From positions 1,724,001 through 1,788,000 of the forward strand of contig NZ_CP004078.1 of the NCBI RefSeq assembly GCF_000612505.1: a stretch of DNA of 64,000 nt, written 5' to 3'. Numbering within the stretch: position 1 is the first letter of the stretch; each line of letters starts with the position of its first letter. The position numbers were made by a program, and so were the translations under genes. Below the pieces are notes generated by a model. It had not been told where the DNA came from. It worked only from the letters and a program-made list of their open reading frames with translations, and made no database searches. Positions 1 through 8,812 of this stretch are shown piece after piece. Source of the DNA: Paenibacillus sabinae T27. GTDB taxonomy: Bacteria > Bacillota > Bacilli > Paenibacillales > Paenibacillaceae.

Positions 1-156
1 CCTTTTAGGTGGTGGTTTTACTGCTTTTTTTCGCCAAAATAGTATTTGCAATTAAAACCTGGTTATTCGCCGGATCATAGAAACTTCACGCATAAAACGC
101 CGTGCTTTGAGGAATAATCTTACCGCTTTGTTAATCCTTTTTTTGGAGGGGTTCAC

Positions 157-381
157 ATGATAAAATCACGTGCTGGCTTAATACTGGGCGCTGCGGCATT
201 ATTGTTGGCATGTTCGCCGGAGGCCAGAAAAGCCGTAAGGAAATGGGCGGTGAAGGGAACGGAGACCGTGCTCGATCTGACCGAAATGGCGAAGGATGCA
301 GGTTCGGCCGCACAAAGCAGGCTGCAATCGCTAACCACACGAAACGAGGAGAAGATTTCCAGTAATACAGCCGATAACTAG
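157..381 (+). CDS. Small protein with lipobox-like N-terminus, unknown function
   Basis: A 74-aa protein with a short basic N-terminus, a hydrophobic stretch (about residues 7-18) and the sequence LLAC at 16-19, which fits a lipobox with Cys19 as the modified residue. The rest is polar and Lys/Arg/Asp-rich with predicted helical character. The start is supported by a strong GGAGGGG ribosome binding site about 6 bases upstream. I recognise no catalytic motif and assign no function. It may be a small membrane-anchored or lipid-anchored protein, but a simple membrane anchor without lipidation is equally possible. It lies 68 bases upstream of a second small membrane-associated gene on the same strand, and the two may be cotranscribed. 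Confidence 0.7.
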   Translation: MIKSRAGLILGAAALLLACSPEARKAVRKWAVKGTETVLDLTEMAKDAGSAAQSRLQSLTTRNEEKISSNTADN

Positions 382-449
382 TAGACAAAATGGGCACAAT
401 CTGATGAGACCGCAGCATGCGGTTATTCAGATGAATGGAGGGCTTTCCT

Positions 450-791
450 ATGTTCCAGGGCGGATCGCTGTGGGCAGGCCTTCTCTCCGGAGGCATGTCA
501 CAGCTTCAGGACACGAAAAACTTGCAGCAAGGGCAGCTTGGCAGACAGGAGTTCACCGCACGTACGGTGGAGAACGTAACCGGGGCTGTCGGCGTTATGG
601 CTGGAGTCGAGTACGGAGCCGTACTTGGAAGTGCGCTTCTGCCCGGCGTCGGCACTGTGGTTGGAGCTACGCTCGGCGGCTTTCTGGGCGACCGGGTGGG
701 TCGGATTGTAGGCGGACAGGCTGGCAGTATGATCAACAGAAGTCAGCTGGTTAACAAAGTTGCGGAGCCGATAAAAGAGGCGGTTCAGTAA
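450..791 (+). CDS. Glycine-zipper small membrane protein
   Basis: A 113-aa protein. The middle (about residues 45-100) is rich in Gly/Ala/Val with repeated GxxxG spacing (GAVLG, GVGTVVGATLGGFLG), typical of glycine-zipper membrane segments that pack or oligomerise. The start at 450 is chosen because GGAGGG lies 7 bases upstream; an in-frame ATG 15 bases earlier would itself overlap that ribosome binding site. A Rho-independent terminator follows directly, so this gene ends its transcript. The function is unknown; structural or envelope-associated roles are guesses. Confidence 0.7.
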   Translation: MFQGGSLWAGLLSGGMSQLQDTKNLQQGQLGRQEFTARTVENVTGAVGVMAGVEYGAVLGSALLPGVGTVVGATLGGFLGDRVGRIVGGQAGSMINRSQLVNKVAEPIKEAVQ

Positions 792-798
792 AAGCAAG

Positions 799-828
799 GG
801 CGGAGATGCGTCTCCGCCTTCTTTTTTT
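799..828 (+). terminator. Rho-independent terminator
   Basis: Perfect 8-bp stem GGCGGAGA/TCTCCGCC with a TGCG loop, followed by TTC and seven T. It ends the transcript of the two small genes before it. Confidence 0.9.
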
Positions 829-894
829 GACCGTTTAAAGGGATAAAATATTGTCCAGACTGGTTAGCACTGAAGTAAAAGAAGAGGTGCCGAC

Positions 895-1257
895 ATGTCC
901 GAACACATTCATCAATTGGTCGAAACCGCATTGCAAAATCTGAAAGGCATGAACGACGCAGAGACTGTCATTGGCAAGCCAATCCAGACGCCGGACGGTA
1001 CGGTCGTCATCCCCATTTGCCGGACGAACTTTGGATTAGTGACCGGGGGCACTGAATTCTCAAGCGCGGTTGCTGCAAAGCTGCCGTTCGGTGGAGGGAT
1101 TGGAGTGGGCATGTCCATTATTCCCGTCGCTTTTCTCATCATCGGTCCTTCCGGAGTGCAGATGGTACCCCTTGAATCCCCGAAAGATGCATACAGCCGC
1201 TTAATCGATCTGAGCCCGCAGCTGCTCGACAAGCTGAAAAGCTTGTTGGAACGGTAG
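895..1257 (+). CDS. gerW: GerW family sporulation protein (YtfJ-like)
   Basis: A 120-aa protein of the GerW/YtfJ family (Spore_YtfJ domain across nearly the whole length). Visible family features are the N-terminal helix, the segment VIGKPIQTPDGTVVIPI, the glycine-rich GGIGVGMSIIPVAFLII and a C-terminal Leu/Lys helix. In Bacillus the protein is made during sporulation and affects germination; the exact biochemical role is not established. It is monocistronic here: a terminator precedes it and a 269-base gap follows. The start is supported by GAGGTG about 6 bases upstream. Its presence is one of the signs that the host forms endospores. Confidence 0.9.
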   Translation: MSEHIHQLVETALQNLKGMNDAETVIGKPIQTPDGTVVIPICRTNFGLVTGGTEFSSAVAAKLPFGGGIGVGMSIIPVAFLIIGPSGVQMVPLESPKDAYSRLIDLSPQLLDKLKSLLER

Positions 1258-1451
1258 TGGTCGGGCAGGAATCTTTTCCCCCTTTCTCCTCACACCCTTC
1301 AACACCCACGAAAGCTGGTTAACTAAGTCGAAACGAACCCCATTATTTTACTTTTTTACATGGAATGCGACAGTTTATTATGGATTTATTGCATAACTAT
1401 GTTAAAACGCCGTTAAATTTTATAAAAAATGAAATATAAGGTAAAAAATCA

Positions 1452-1489
1452 TTGACAAGAAATCCCAGCGCAAGGTACATACATATGTA
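1452..1489 (+). promoter_or_regulatory. Possible promoter and 10-bp palindrome before the biosynthetic locus
   Basis: A perfect TTGACA -35 box at 1452-1457 is followed 18 bases later by only a poor -10 match (TACATA). The perfect palindrome TACATATGTA lies at 1480-1489, overlapping the expected -10/+1 region, where a repressor or activator could bind. The surrounding 1258-1526 gap is AT-rich and holds nothing else I can identify. The NRPS start follows an AAGGGGGAT ribosome binding site. The weak -10 suggests the promoter may need an activator; this is inference. Confidence 0.4.
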
Positions 1490-1526
1490 AGATCAATAAT
1501 ACCTTTCGTATAAGGGGGATAGCTTA

Positions 1527-4500
1527 ATGAGCAAAATGTATGTTGATCCATCCAAAGAAAACGGTGCATCCAGGCAAAGGATTCTTAAGACGGTATCCAG
1601 TGTGACGGGTCACAGGATTGAAGACATTGAAGAGGAAATGTTTCTGGAAGAAGATCTGGGGCTGGACTCGATCAAGATGATTTCGCTGATGAATGAAATG
1701 ATGAAGCTGATCCCGGAGGAACAGCTGGATGATTTTCAAGACGCTCACCCGGTGGGATCATTGCTGGTTATATCCACTGTCCGTGAATTGCTGGGTATTT
1801 TTGAGACGTGGGAAGCCTCCCTTGGAAAAACTATGAATTCTCCTGAAATTGCGGCCACTGCCGATGGCGTCTCCATAACCGGTGAAATGCGCGAGCAGCT
1901 CAGGGTGGAGGTCTGCGAATTGATCTCCGAAATCACCGGCCATAACCTTGCCGATCTGCATGTGGATATGGATCTGGAAAGTGATCTGGGGCTGGATTCG
2001 ATCAAAATGATTTCGCTCATGAACGCTATGCTGAGACTCATTCCTGCAGACCAGGTGGATGACTTTACATGCAAATATTCCTTCGCTTCGCTGCTGACCC
2101 TGCAGACCGTCGGAGATATTGTAGAGTTGTTTGCCGATTGGCGGAAGAATGCCGGTATTGTCCCCCAGCCGGTTCTGAACGCCGACGCCCCTATTATGGC
2201 AGGAATTTCTGAAAATGATCCTGAGTTTCTTGAAATTTTACATACCCAATATTTATTTTTGGTCACGTATTTATCCGTAGCTAATCTCTCCATCAGCACG
2301 GGAGTGAAGGTCAGAGGCGAGCTGAATTTGGGAAGTCTGAGAGAGTCCTGGGGAGAGCTGATTTACCGCCATCCTGTTCTCCGGAGCGTGTTTACCCTTG
2401 ATCAAGGGACAAGCAGCCTGAAGGGCTACCGCCTGAAACTGCTCAAGGATGTTGCTCCGCCTGAGATTCCCGTGGAGGATATCCGGCATCTGGACCAGCA
2501 GGCACAGCAGCAAGTAATCTCCCGAAAATTTGAAGACGCGCTGAATCGTAAATTTGATATTACCCGGTGGCCGCTGCACACCTTCTCAGTGATGCGTACC
2601 GCCGATGATGAATTCGAACTCATTTTGGATATTAACCATCTCATCTCGGATGGTCTCGGCAACCAGCAGATCGTGAAGGAATTGCTGGAGATTTACGGCG
2701 CAAGATCGCACAAGAGAAACGCCCGGCTGGGACCTGCCCTTCGCGCCAAAGAGTATAACGATATCGTTATGAAGATTAATCAGTGGGAAGCGCCGGAGGA
2801 AGTTCAAGCCCTGGACGATTATGTACGGCAGCAGGGGAGGGGAACCTATTTTTTCAACCCCTATAAATCCTTAGGCGCACTCGCACCTGAGCGTACGAAA
2901 GAAGCTGTAATCCATACCCGGAAATATTGGATCGATGAGCAGACTACGTCTCTCCTGTTCAAGCGTACCAAAGCATGGCGCACCTCCTTGTTTGTTCTTC
3001 TGGTCAGCGCGTATTTAAAGACGATCAAACAGCAGGGGGAAGAACAAAGCCGAATTATTCTCAATCTGCCGACAAGCGGCAAGCTGTACCCCAATCAGGA
3101 TGCAACAGACGTGCTCGGCGCGTTTGCGCAGAATCTGGCCCTTACCTTTAATTGCGACGATGCCGGGGATGGCTGGGAATCGCTGATTGGCAGAACCAAA
3201 GAAGTCATCAACAGCAAGCTATCCTCAGGAATGGACCGGGCGCAGACCTCCAGAGCTGCACACTACTCCAAAGACTCGATCCGCCTGCACAATGGCAGCA
3301 TGCCAGAAGCGGCTGCTTCCATGATCCGCTCTACATTGAAATCAAACCTTTATCTCTCCTTCGTAGGAAACACATCCATTGACAAGAATTACGGACAGTA
3401 TGAAGTTCAAGATTATGAAGCTTATACGGGAACCAACCCCGGGACGATAGACAATCTGGTAGAAATTTTTCAAGGCAGACTGATGCTCACATCGAACTAT
3501 GACAGCACCTTTTTTGACGACGGCTACATCGACAAGCATATGAGCAGATTTATTGAAAATATTAACCGGCTCGCCGCATTTGAAGGGAAGACCGCCGAGT
3601 CTGTCTCTGTGGCGCCGGGACCGCAGGCGGATCGGAGGACCGGTGAGACGGAAGAGAAGCTGCGGGCCATCGCCCAAGAAATCAGCGCAAGGAAGCTTGG
3701 CGCCGAAGATCTGTCCCGTGATCTGGAAGCCGAGCTTGGTCTCGATTCCCTGCAGCGTATCCGGCTCATCACGAGGCTGGGCGGCGTATTCGGGAATATC
3801 GATAAGGGAGCTTTGTTCGAATGCCGGACGATGAATGAAATGATTTCCAAATTGGACGGCGGCAGCGCTGGTTCGTCAGAGGATAGCGAAACGGCGGCAG
3901 CGGAGATCCCTTATCTAAAAATCTCCGAGCAATCCAAGCTTACCCCGAACGCCGTCGCTGTTCTGGACGGAACTCGAAGCGTCACCTACCGCGAACTGGA
4001 TGAATTATCCAACCGCTTGGCTAACTATCTGCGCTCACAGGGAGTGAAATCGCAGACGCTGGTCGGAATTATGACGCTTCCCGGTCACCTGATGCTTGTC
4101 GGAATATTAGGAATTCTGAAGGCCGGGGCCGCTTATGTTCCTCTTGATCCGGTGTATCCGCCTGAACGGATCAAGTATATTACCCGGCATGCCCAGCTTC
4201 AGTTCCTGCTGACGGAACAGCTGCTGAATGAGCAGGCGAACCAAATCGTTCAGGAAAGCTCGTCTGTCCGGGCATTGATTTATCTGGATGAAGCTGTTGA
4301 CAAGCATGAACGGCAAGTCCAGCCTGCTTCGGCGCAGTGGAGGAACTATTCCGAGCGCGATCCTGAGGTCATAAGCTCGCCCCATGATGTCATGGTCGTT
4401 CTCTATACATCGGGATCAACCGGAAATCCGAAGGGCGTTGTGCTGAATCACCGCGGCTATATGAACCGGCTGGAATGGCATCAGGAGACGTTCCGGCTGC

Positions 4501-7500
4501 AGCCCGGCGAACGGGTGGCGCAAAAGACGTCCTGCTGCTTCGACATCTCGGTCTGGGAGCTGCTGTGGCCGCTGATGTATGGCGGAACTGTGTGCCCGGC
4601 CAAGCCGGAGGTCGTCAAGAATCCGTGGAGCCTGGCCCGGTGGATGATCGATACCCGCATCAATGTCATGCATTTTGTGCCCTCATTGTTCGGTGAATTT
4701 GTCAATTCGCTTGAGGACGAGGGATATGCGTTTCCCGGGCTGCGCTGGCTCATTTTCAGTGGAGAAGGTCTTCCTCTCTCTCCGGTTCAGAAATGGATGG
4801 ACCGGTACGGGAAGTCCACCGGACTCGCCAATCTCTATGGTCCCACCGAGGCTTCCATCGATGTCACTTATCATATCGTTTCCGAAAGACCGGGGTCGAA
4901 CGGCGAGTTCAGCATCCCTATTGGCAAGCCTATCAACAACGTGTTTATTAAAAATCTGGACGAGCGGATGCGTGAAGTTCCGGAGGGCGAAATGGGCGAG
5001 CTGTGGATCGGCGGCATTCAGCTGGCCAAAGGATATTTGCATGATCCGGAGAAGACCCGCGCCGCCTTCCACCCGAATCCGTTCCCGGAAACTCCCGGGG
5101 AATTCATTTACCGGACTGGGGATTTGACGGTGAAAAGGGCGGATGGCAGCTTCGAATACCATGGCCGCATCGATAATCAGGTGAAGCTGCGCGGCTTTCG
5201 GGTGGAATTGGGCGAGATTGAAGCCGTTCTGGACGCCCATGATCATATCGACGAGGCTGCTGTCATTGTAGTTGAGCTGGTTCCCGGACAGCAAATCCTG
5301 CTGGCCTGCCTGTCCGGCAAGACGACTGAGGAACAAGAAATCAAGGATTTTATCGGCCGGAAGCTCCCCTACTACATGATTCCGCATCGTTTGGAGTGGC
5401 TCCCACGGCTGCCGAAGAACCCGAACGGCAAGCTGGACCGCAAAGCGCTGCATGACTTGTTCGGTGGATTGGGCTATCCGGCGAAGCCTTTGGAGAGTCC
5501 TCATCTCCCTGAGATGAAAGCGGAGGACACCCTTCCGCTGGCGCCGGCCCAGAGCTGGCTGATGAATTATTTTGAATCCCCGTATTGCTGGGCGGGCTAT
5601 ACCCGATTTGTATACAACCGGCCGCTGGATTTGCTGCAGTTCAAAAAAGCCGTTGCTATATTGAACGGGCGGCATGATGTACTGAGAAGCGTCCTGGTGC
5701 AAAAGGATTTCGGATGGGAGCAGCGTTTCCTTTCGAAGGAAGTGGACAGCAATGTGGATTTCTACGACGGCACCCATATGGAGGAAGCCGAAAGAAATGA
5801 AGCGATTCAAGCAGCCCTGACCGAAGCGATTAAGGGATTGCAGGTTGACCGGTGGCCTTTATGGCGAATTGTCGTCGTTCAGATTTCGGAGTCGTCGTAC
5901 GATATTGCGGCGGTTGGCCATCATCTGATTTCGGATATTATTACCAACCAGCTGTTGGTTCGGGAAATTTGGCAGATTTATGCCGGTCTCGGGCCGGAAG
6001 AGCAGCAAGTGCAGCTCCCGAAGCCTCATTCATATGCCGATTTCATTAAGGCCGTACAGGAACACAAACAAATTCACGGCAAAAACTATGCGGATTACTG
6101 GTCATCCCAATTTCCGCCGGAGTCCGTGTTCAAGCTCCCTGCCGATTATATCAAGGGGCCAAACGATGAGCAGTCCGCAAGGCTTATCCGCTTCGAATTT
6201 AACAAAGAGCAGACTTCGAAGGTACTGGGCCGGGCCAAAAAGCACTTTGGCAGCAATGTATATCCGATTCTGCTGGCTCCGCTTTACCGGCTGCTGGGCA
6301 GTCTCTATCAGCGCCAGAAGGTCATTGTCAGCCACCGGGTGCATGGGCGAGAGCTGGGGAGCGAGCAGAGCTTTATGCAGACGCCCGGCAATTTTGCCGT
6401 CAATTTTCCGATGGGCGTTCATGTGGAGGAGAATAGCAGTTGGCAGGAACTTGTCCGCGCCATTCGCCAGAGTTTGGAGGAGGTTCCGCTTGGCGGGGTG
6501 AGCTATGATCTTATCTCCGAGAATTTGCCGATCTACATGTACCCGGACGTCAAATTAACGCCGATCAGGGCCAATTATCTCGGAAACCGGGATATGCCGA
6601 AGCTGCCCGGCTTTGAATTCTCGAAGGAAGGGCTGGACCGCCGGTTCGCACTGCCGGAGCAAAAAAGAATATCCGTCATTGAATTTTTCTTCTCCATCGA
6701 GGAGGGCAAACTGGCCCTTGAGATTGAATATTCGTCCAATCTTCATGCGGCGTCAACGATCAATCGCCTGGCGGAGCACTACACCGAAAATATGCTGAAC
6801 CTGCTTTCGTCGATCGAATCGCCGGCACCGCAGCTTAGATCAAGAGAAGGACTGCTGTCCAATAAAGTGGCCATTGTGACGGGCGGCAGCAAAGGCATCG
6901 GACGGAGCATCGCGGAATCCTTGGCCCGGGAGGGAGCCGATATTGTTCTCGTATCCAGATCGGCTCTTCAGCTCCAAGAAACAGCCGAAGAGATCCGCAA
7001 GTTAGGTGCGGAGGTTCTGGCGATATCGGCTGATGTCAGCGATATTTCGAGTGTATATAAGGCCGTAGATCAGGCCATGGAACGCTTCGGCCATATTGAT
7101 ATTCTGGTCAACAGCGCCGGAATCACCGGAATGGCTGCAGCGGCCGATATGAGCCCCGAGGCGTGGAGCGAGATTATTCAGGTGAATCTGCTGGGAACGT
7201 ATCACTTTTGCTATGCGGTTATCCCGCATCTGCTGAAACAGAAGCAGGGCAAGATCATCAATATCGGCTCCGACTCCTCGTTTATCGGTTATCCGATGAT
7301 GAGCGCCTATGCAGCCTCCAAACATGGTGTCCTTGGTTTGACCCGGTCTTTGTCGGAAGAGCTAAAGAACAGCAATATTCAGGTGAACGCGCTGTGCCCG
7401 GCGCTTGTGGATACCGATATGGCCCCCGCTGCGTTCAGAGGAAGGGCCATCCCTCCATCAGGCGTTGCCGATGCGGCGGTATTCCTGGCTTCGTCCGCTT

Positions 7501-7616
7501 CAGATTATATTACCGGCGAAGCTCTGCAAATCTATGGCAAGCAGGATATGAACTGGTTTGGAGCACAGCAGATGCAAATGCTGCAGGCGGTCATGCGCAA
7601 GCAACCATCATTGTAA
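1527..7616 (+). CDS. Hybrid NRPS: carrier-carrier-C-carrier-A(Ser)-E/C-like-SDR
   Basis: A 2029-aa multidomain megasynthase. Domains in order: carrier 1 (Ser48 in GLDSIKM), carrier 2 (Ser158, same motif), condensation domain (about 230-680; NHLISDG with His371 and Asp375), carrier 3 (Ser741 in GLDSLQR), adenylation domain (about 785-1290; YTSGSTGNPKG at 960-970), a second condensation-superfamily domain (about 1320-1765; HHLISD at 1465-1470), and a C-terminal short-chain dehydrogenase (about 1778-2010; TGGSKGIG at 1785-1792, YAASK at 1928-1932). The adenylation pocket residues read D-I-W-H-I-S-L-I-D-K by motif alignment, close to the known serine code. No carrier follows the A domain and there is no thioesterase. 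The second C-type domain has E-domain-like features (HGRE, a VNFPMG stretch, NYLG) but Arg1604 where epimerases have the catalytic Glu. It starts the locus and is followed 11 bases later by the exporter. It probably builds a serine-containing, lipid-linked product together with the PKS. Confidence 0.93.
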   Translation: MSKMYVDPSKENGASRQRILKTVSSVTGHRIEDIEEEMFLEEDLGLDSIKMISLMNEMMKLIPEEQLDDFQDAHPVGSLLVISTVRELLGIFETWEASLGKTMNSPEIAATADGVSITGEMREQLRVEVCELISEITGHNLADLHVDMDLESDLGLDSIKMISLMNAMLRLIPADQVDDFTCKYSFASLLTLQTVGDIVELFADWRKNAGIVPQPVLNADAPIMAGISENDPEFLEILHTQYLFLVTYLSVANLSISTGVKVRGELNLGSLRESWGELIYRHPVLRSVFTLDQGTSSLKGYRLKLLKDVAPPEIPVEDIRHLDQQAQQQVISRKFEDALNRKFDITRWPLHTFSVMRTADDEFELILDINHLISDGLGNQQIVKELLEIYGARSHKRNARLGPALRAKEYNDIVMKINQWEAPEEVQALDDYVRQQGRGTYFFNPYKSLGALAPERTKEAVIHTRKYWIDEQTTSLLFKRTKAWRTSLFVLLVSAYLKTIKQQGEEQSRIILNLPTSGKLYPNQDATDVLGAFAQNLALTFNCDDAGDGWESLIGRTKEVINSKLSSGMDRAQTSRAAHYSKDSIRLHNGSMPEAAASMIRSTLKSNLYLSFVGNTSIDKNYGQYEVQDYEAYTGTNPGTIDNLVEIFQGRLMLTSNYDSTFFDDGYIDKHMSRFIENINRLAAFEGKTAESVSVAPGPQADRRTGETEEKLRAIAQEISARKLGAEDLSRDLEAELGLDSLQRIRLITRLGGVFGNIDKGALFECRTMNEMISKLDGGSAGSSEDSETAAAEIPYLKISEQSKLTPNAVAVLDGTRSVTYRELDELSNRLANYLRSQGVKSQTLVGIMTLPGHLMLVGILGILKAGAAYVPLDPVYPPERIKYITRHAQLQFLLTEQLLNEQANQIVQESSSVRALIYLDEAVDKHERQVQPASAQWRNYSERDPEVISSPHDVMVVLYTSGSTGNPKGVVLNHRGYMNRLEWHQETFRLQPGERVAQKTSCCFDISVWELLWPLMYGGTVCPAKPEVVKNPWSLARWMIDTRINVMHFVPSLFGEFVNSLEDEGYAFPGLRWLIFSGEGLPLSPVQKWMDRYGKSTGLANLYGPTEASIDVTYHIVSERPGSNGEFSIPIGKPINNVFIKNLDERMREVPEGEMGELWIGGIQLAKGYLHDPEKTRAAFHPNPFPETPGEFIYRTGDLTVKRADGSFEYHGRIDNQVKLRGFRVELGEIEAVLDAHDHIDEAAVIVVELVPGQQILLACLSGKTTEEQEIKDFIGRKLPYYMIPHRLEWLPRLPKNPNGKLDRKALHDLFGGLGYPAKPLESPHLPEMKAEDTLPLAPAQSWLMNYFESPYCWAGYTRFVYNRPLDLLQFKKAVAILNGRHDVLRSVLVQKDFGWEQRFLSKEVDSNVDFYDGTHMEEAERNEAIQAALTEAIKGLQVDRWPLWRIVVVQISESSYDIAAVGHHLISDIITNQLLVREIWQIYAGLGPEEQQVQLPKPHSYADFIKAVQEHKQIHGKNYADYWSSQFPPESVFKLPADYIKGPNDEQSARLIRFEFNKEQTSKVLGRAKKHFGSNVYPILLAPLYRLLGSLYQRQKVIVSHRVHGRELGSEQSFMQTPGNFAVNFPMGVHVEENSSWQELVRAIRQSLEEVPLGGVSYDLISENLPIYMYPDVKLTPIRANYLGNRDMPKLPGFEFSKEGLDRRFALPEQKRISVIEFFFSIEEGKLALEIEYSSNLHAASTINRLAEHYTENMLNLLSSIESPAPQLRSREGLLSNKVAIVTGGSKGIGRSIAESLAREGADIVLVSRSALQLQETAEEIRKLGAEVLAISADVSDISSVYKAVDQAMERFGHIDILVNSAGITGMAAAADMSPEAWSEIIQVNLLGTYHFCYAVIPHLLKQKQGKIINIGSDSSFIGYPMMSAYAASKHGVLGLTRSLSEELKNSNIQVNALCPALVDTDMAPAAFRGRAIPPSGVADAAVFLASSASDYITGEALQIYGKQDMNWFGAQQMQMLQAVMRKQPSL

Positions 7617-7627
7617 AAGGGGCCTAA

Positions 7628-8812
7628 GTGAAAATGGAGCAGCAATCGGGCAACTTTCATGAGCTCTTTGGCGGAAGCAAAGGGATCATTTACAGCATTG
7701 CCCTTCTGGTGGGAACCTCCATGGGCGTCATCAACCCGCTTTCTACGACCCACATGACCACCAACCATGGAGATGAAATCTGGATTGGCATCATTTCTTC
7801 CTCTTATTTTTTCTTTATGGCACTGGGTTCCGTATTTGTGGACCGCACGATGAGAGGAAGCAATGTGAAAAGGGTCATTACGACAGGGCTGCTGCTAACC
7901 TCAGTTTGCGCATCGATTTTCCCGTTTTTTACCGTCAATAGTATCTGGCTGGGCCTCATGTCCGTGATGGGTATTGGCATCAGCTGCAATATGGTGGGGA
8001 TGCAGACAGCGCTGCATAATCTTTCGAGTGCAAAAAGTCTCGGGATGATCAACGGAATTTACAGCTTATGCTATGCCTTGGGGCTGATAGTCAGCGCGGC
8101 GCTGTCGCCGCAGGTGTACGGTTATGCGGCATGGCTGCCCTTTGCTTTCAGCGGTCTGTGCCTGGTGCTCGCCGCGGGAATTATTCATTTTAAGCTGACC
8201 GATGTATTGATCATTCCCGGGCGTGCAAGGGACAAGGTCATATCCAAAATTACGCTGGCACTCTTCGGGGCCTTTGTGTACGGGTTCAGCGAAACGATTG
8301 TCGTTTCGTTGTATCCCCTCTACTTAATAAGGGAGCATGTCGAGGTTTCCCAGACAGGGTATGCTTTAAGTATTTTTGTAATCGGCAGCATTATCGGTCT
8401 TCTTCCATTAACCTATCTGGCCGACCGGATCGGACGGAGGAAGTGCCTGGCTATATGTGTGCTTCTCTCGATTGTGGCCGTGACCGGCATCGTGTACGTA
8501 TCGGATATGTCTCTTAAAATGCTTTTTTCCTTCGCCGCCGGGTTTATGATCGGGCCGCTGTATCCTCTCTCAATGGCTCTTGCGGTTCAGGATTTGCCTC
8601 AAAGCGAGAGGTCATCGGGAAATGCATGGTTCACCACCTTTTACGGCTTTGGTTCGGCGGCCGGGCCGTTTTTCTCCTCAGTCGTGATGGACGTTTGGGG
8701 GCACCGGCATATTTTTACGGCCAGTCTGCTGCTGTTTGGCTTGTTTCTGACCCACATGTTTGTGACTAGAAAAGGTTCAAAAGTACGATTAGCCAAGGAG
8801 GAAATGTTGTGA
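7628..8812 (+). CDS. MFS transporter, probable exporter of the cluster product
   Basis: A 394-aa integral membrane protein with about 12 hydrophobic segments. The MFS signature LADRIGRRK lies in the C-terminal half; the N-terminal copy (VFVDRTMRG) is degenerate. GTG at 7628 is used, with AAAAGGGG just upstream; ATG at 7634 is an alternative. The gene sits between the NRPS and PKS genes and its stop overlaps the PKS start (GTGA), so the three are translationally coupled. Family and position suggest product efflux and self-protection; the substrate is inferred. It could also take up a precursor. Confidence 0.88.
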   Translation: MKMEQQSGNFHELFGGSKGIIYSIALLVGTSMGVINPLSTTHMTTNHGDEIWIGIISSSYFFFMALGSVFVDRTMRGSNVKRVITTGLLLTSVCASIFPFFTVNSIWLGLMSVMGIGISCNMVGMQTALHNLSSAKSLGMINGIYSLCYALGLIVSAALSPQVYGYAAWLPFAFSGLCLVLAAGIIHFKLTDVLIIPGRARDKVISKITLALFGAFVYGFSETIVVSLYPLYLIREHVEVSQTGYALSIFVIGSIIGLLPLTYLADRIGRRKCLAICVLLSIVAVTGIVYVSDMSLKMLFSFAAGFMIGPLYPLSMALAVQDLPQSERSSGNAWFTTFYGFGSAAGPFFSSVVMDVWGHRHIFTASLLLFGLFLTHMFVTRKGSKVRLAKEEML

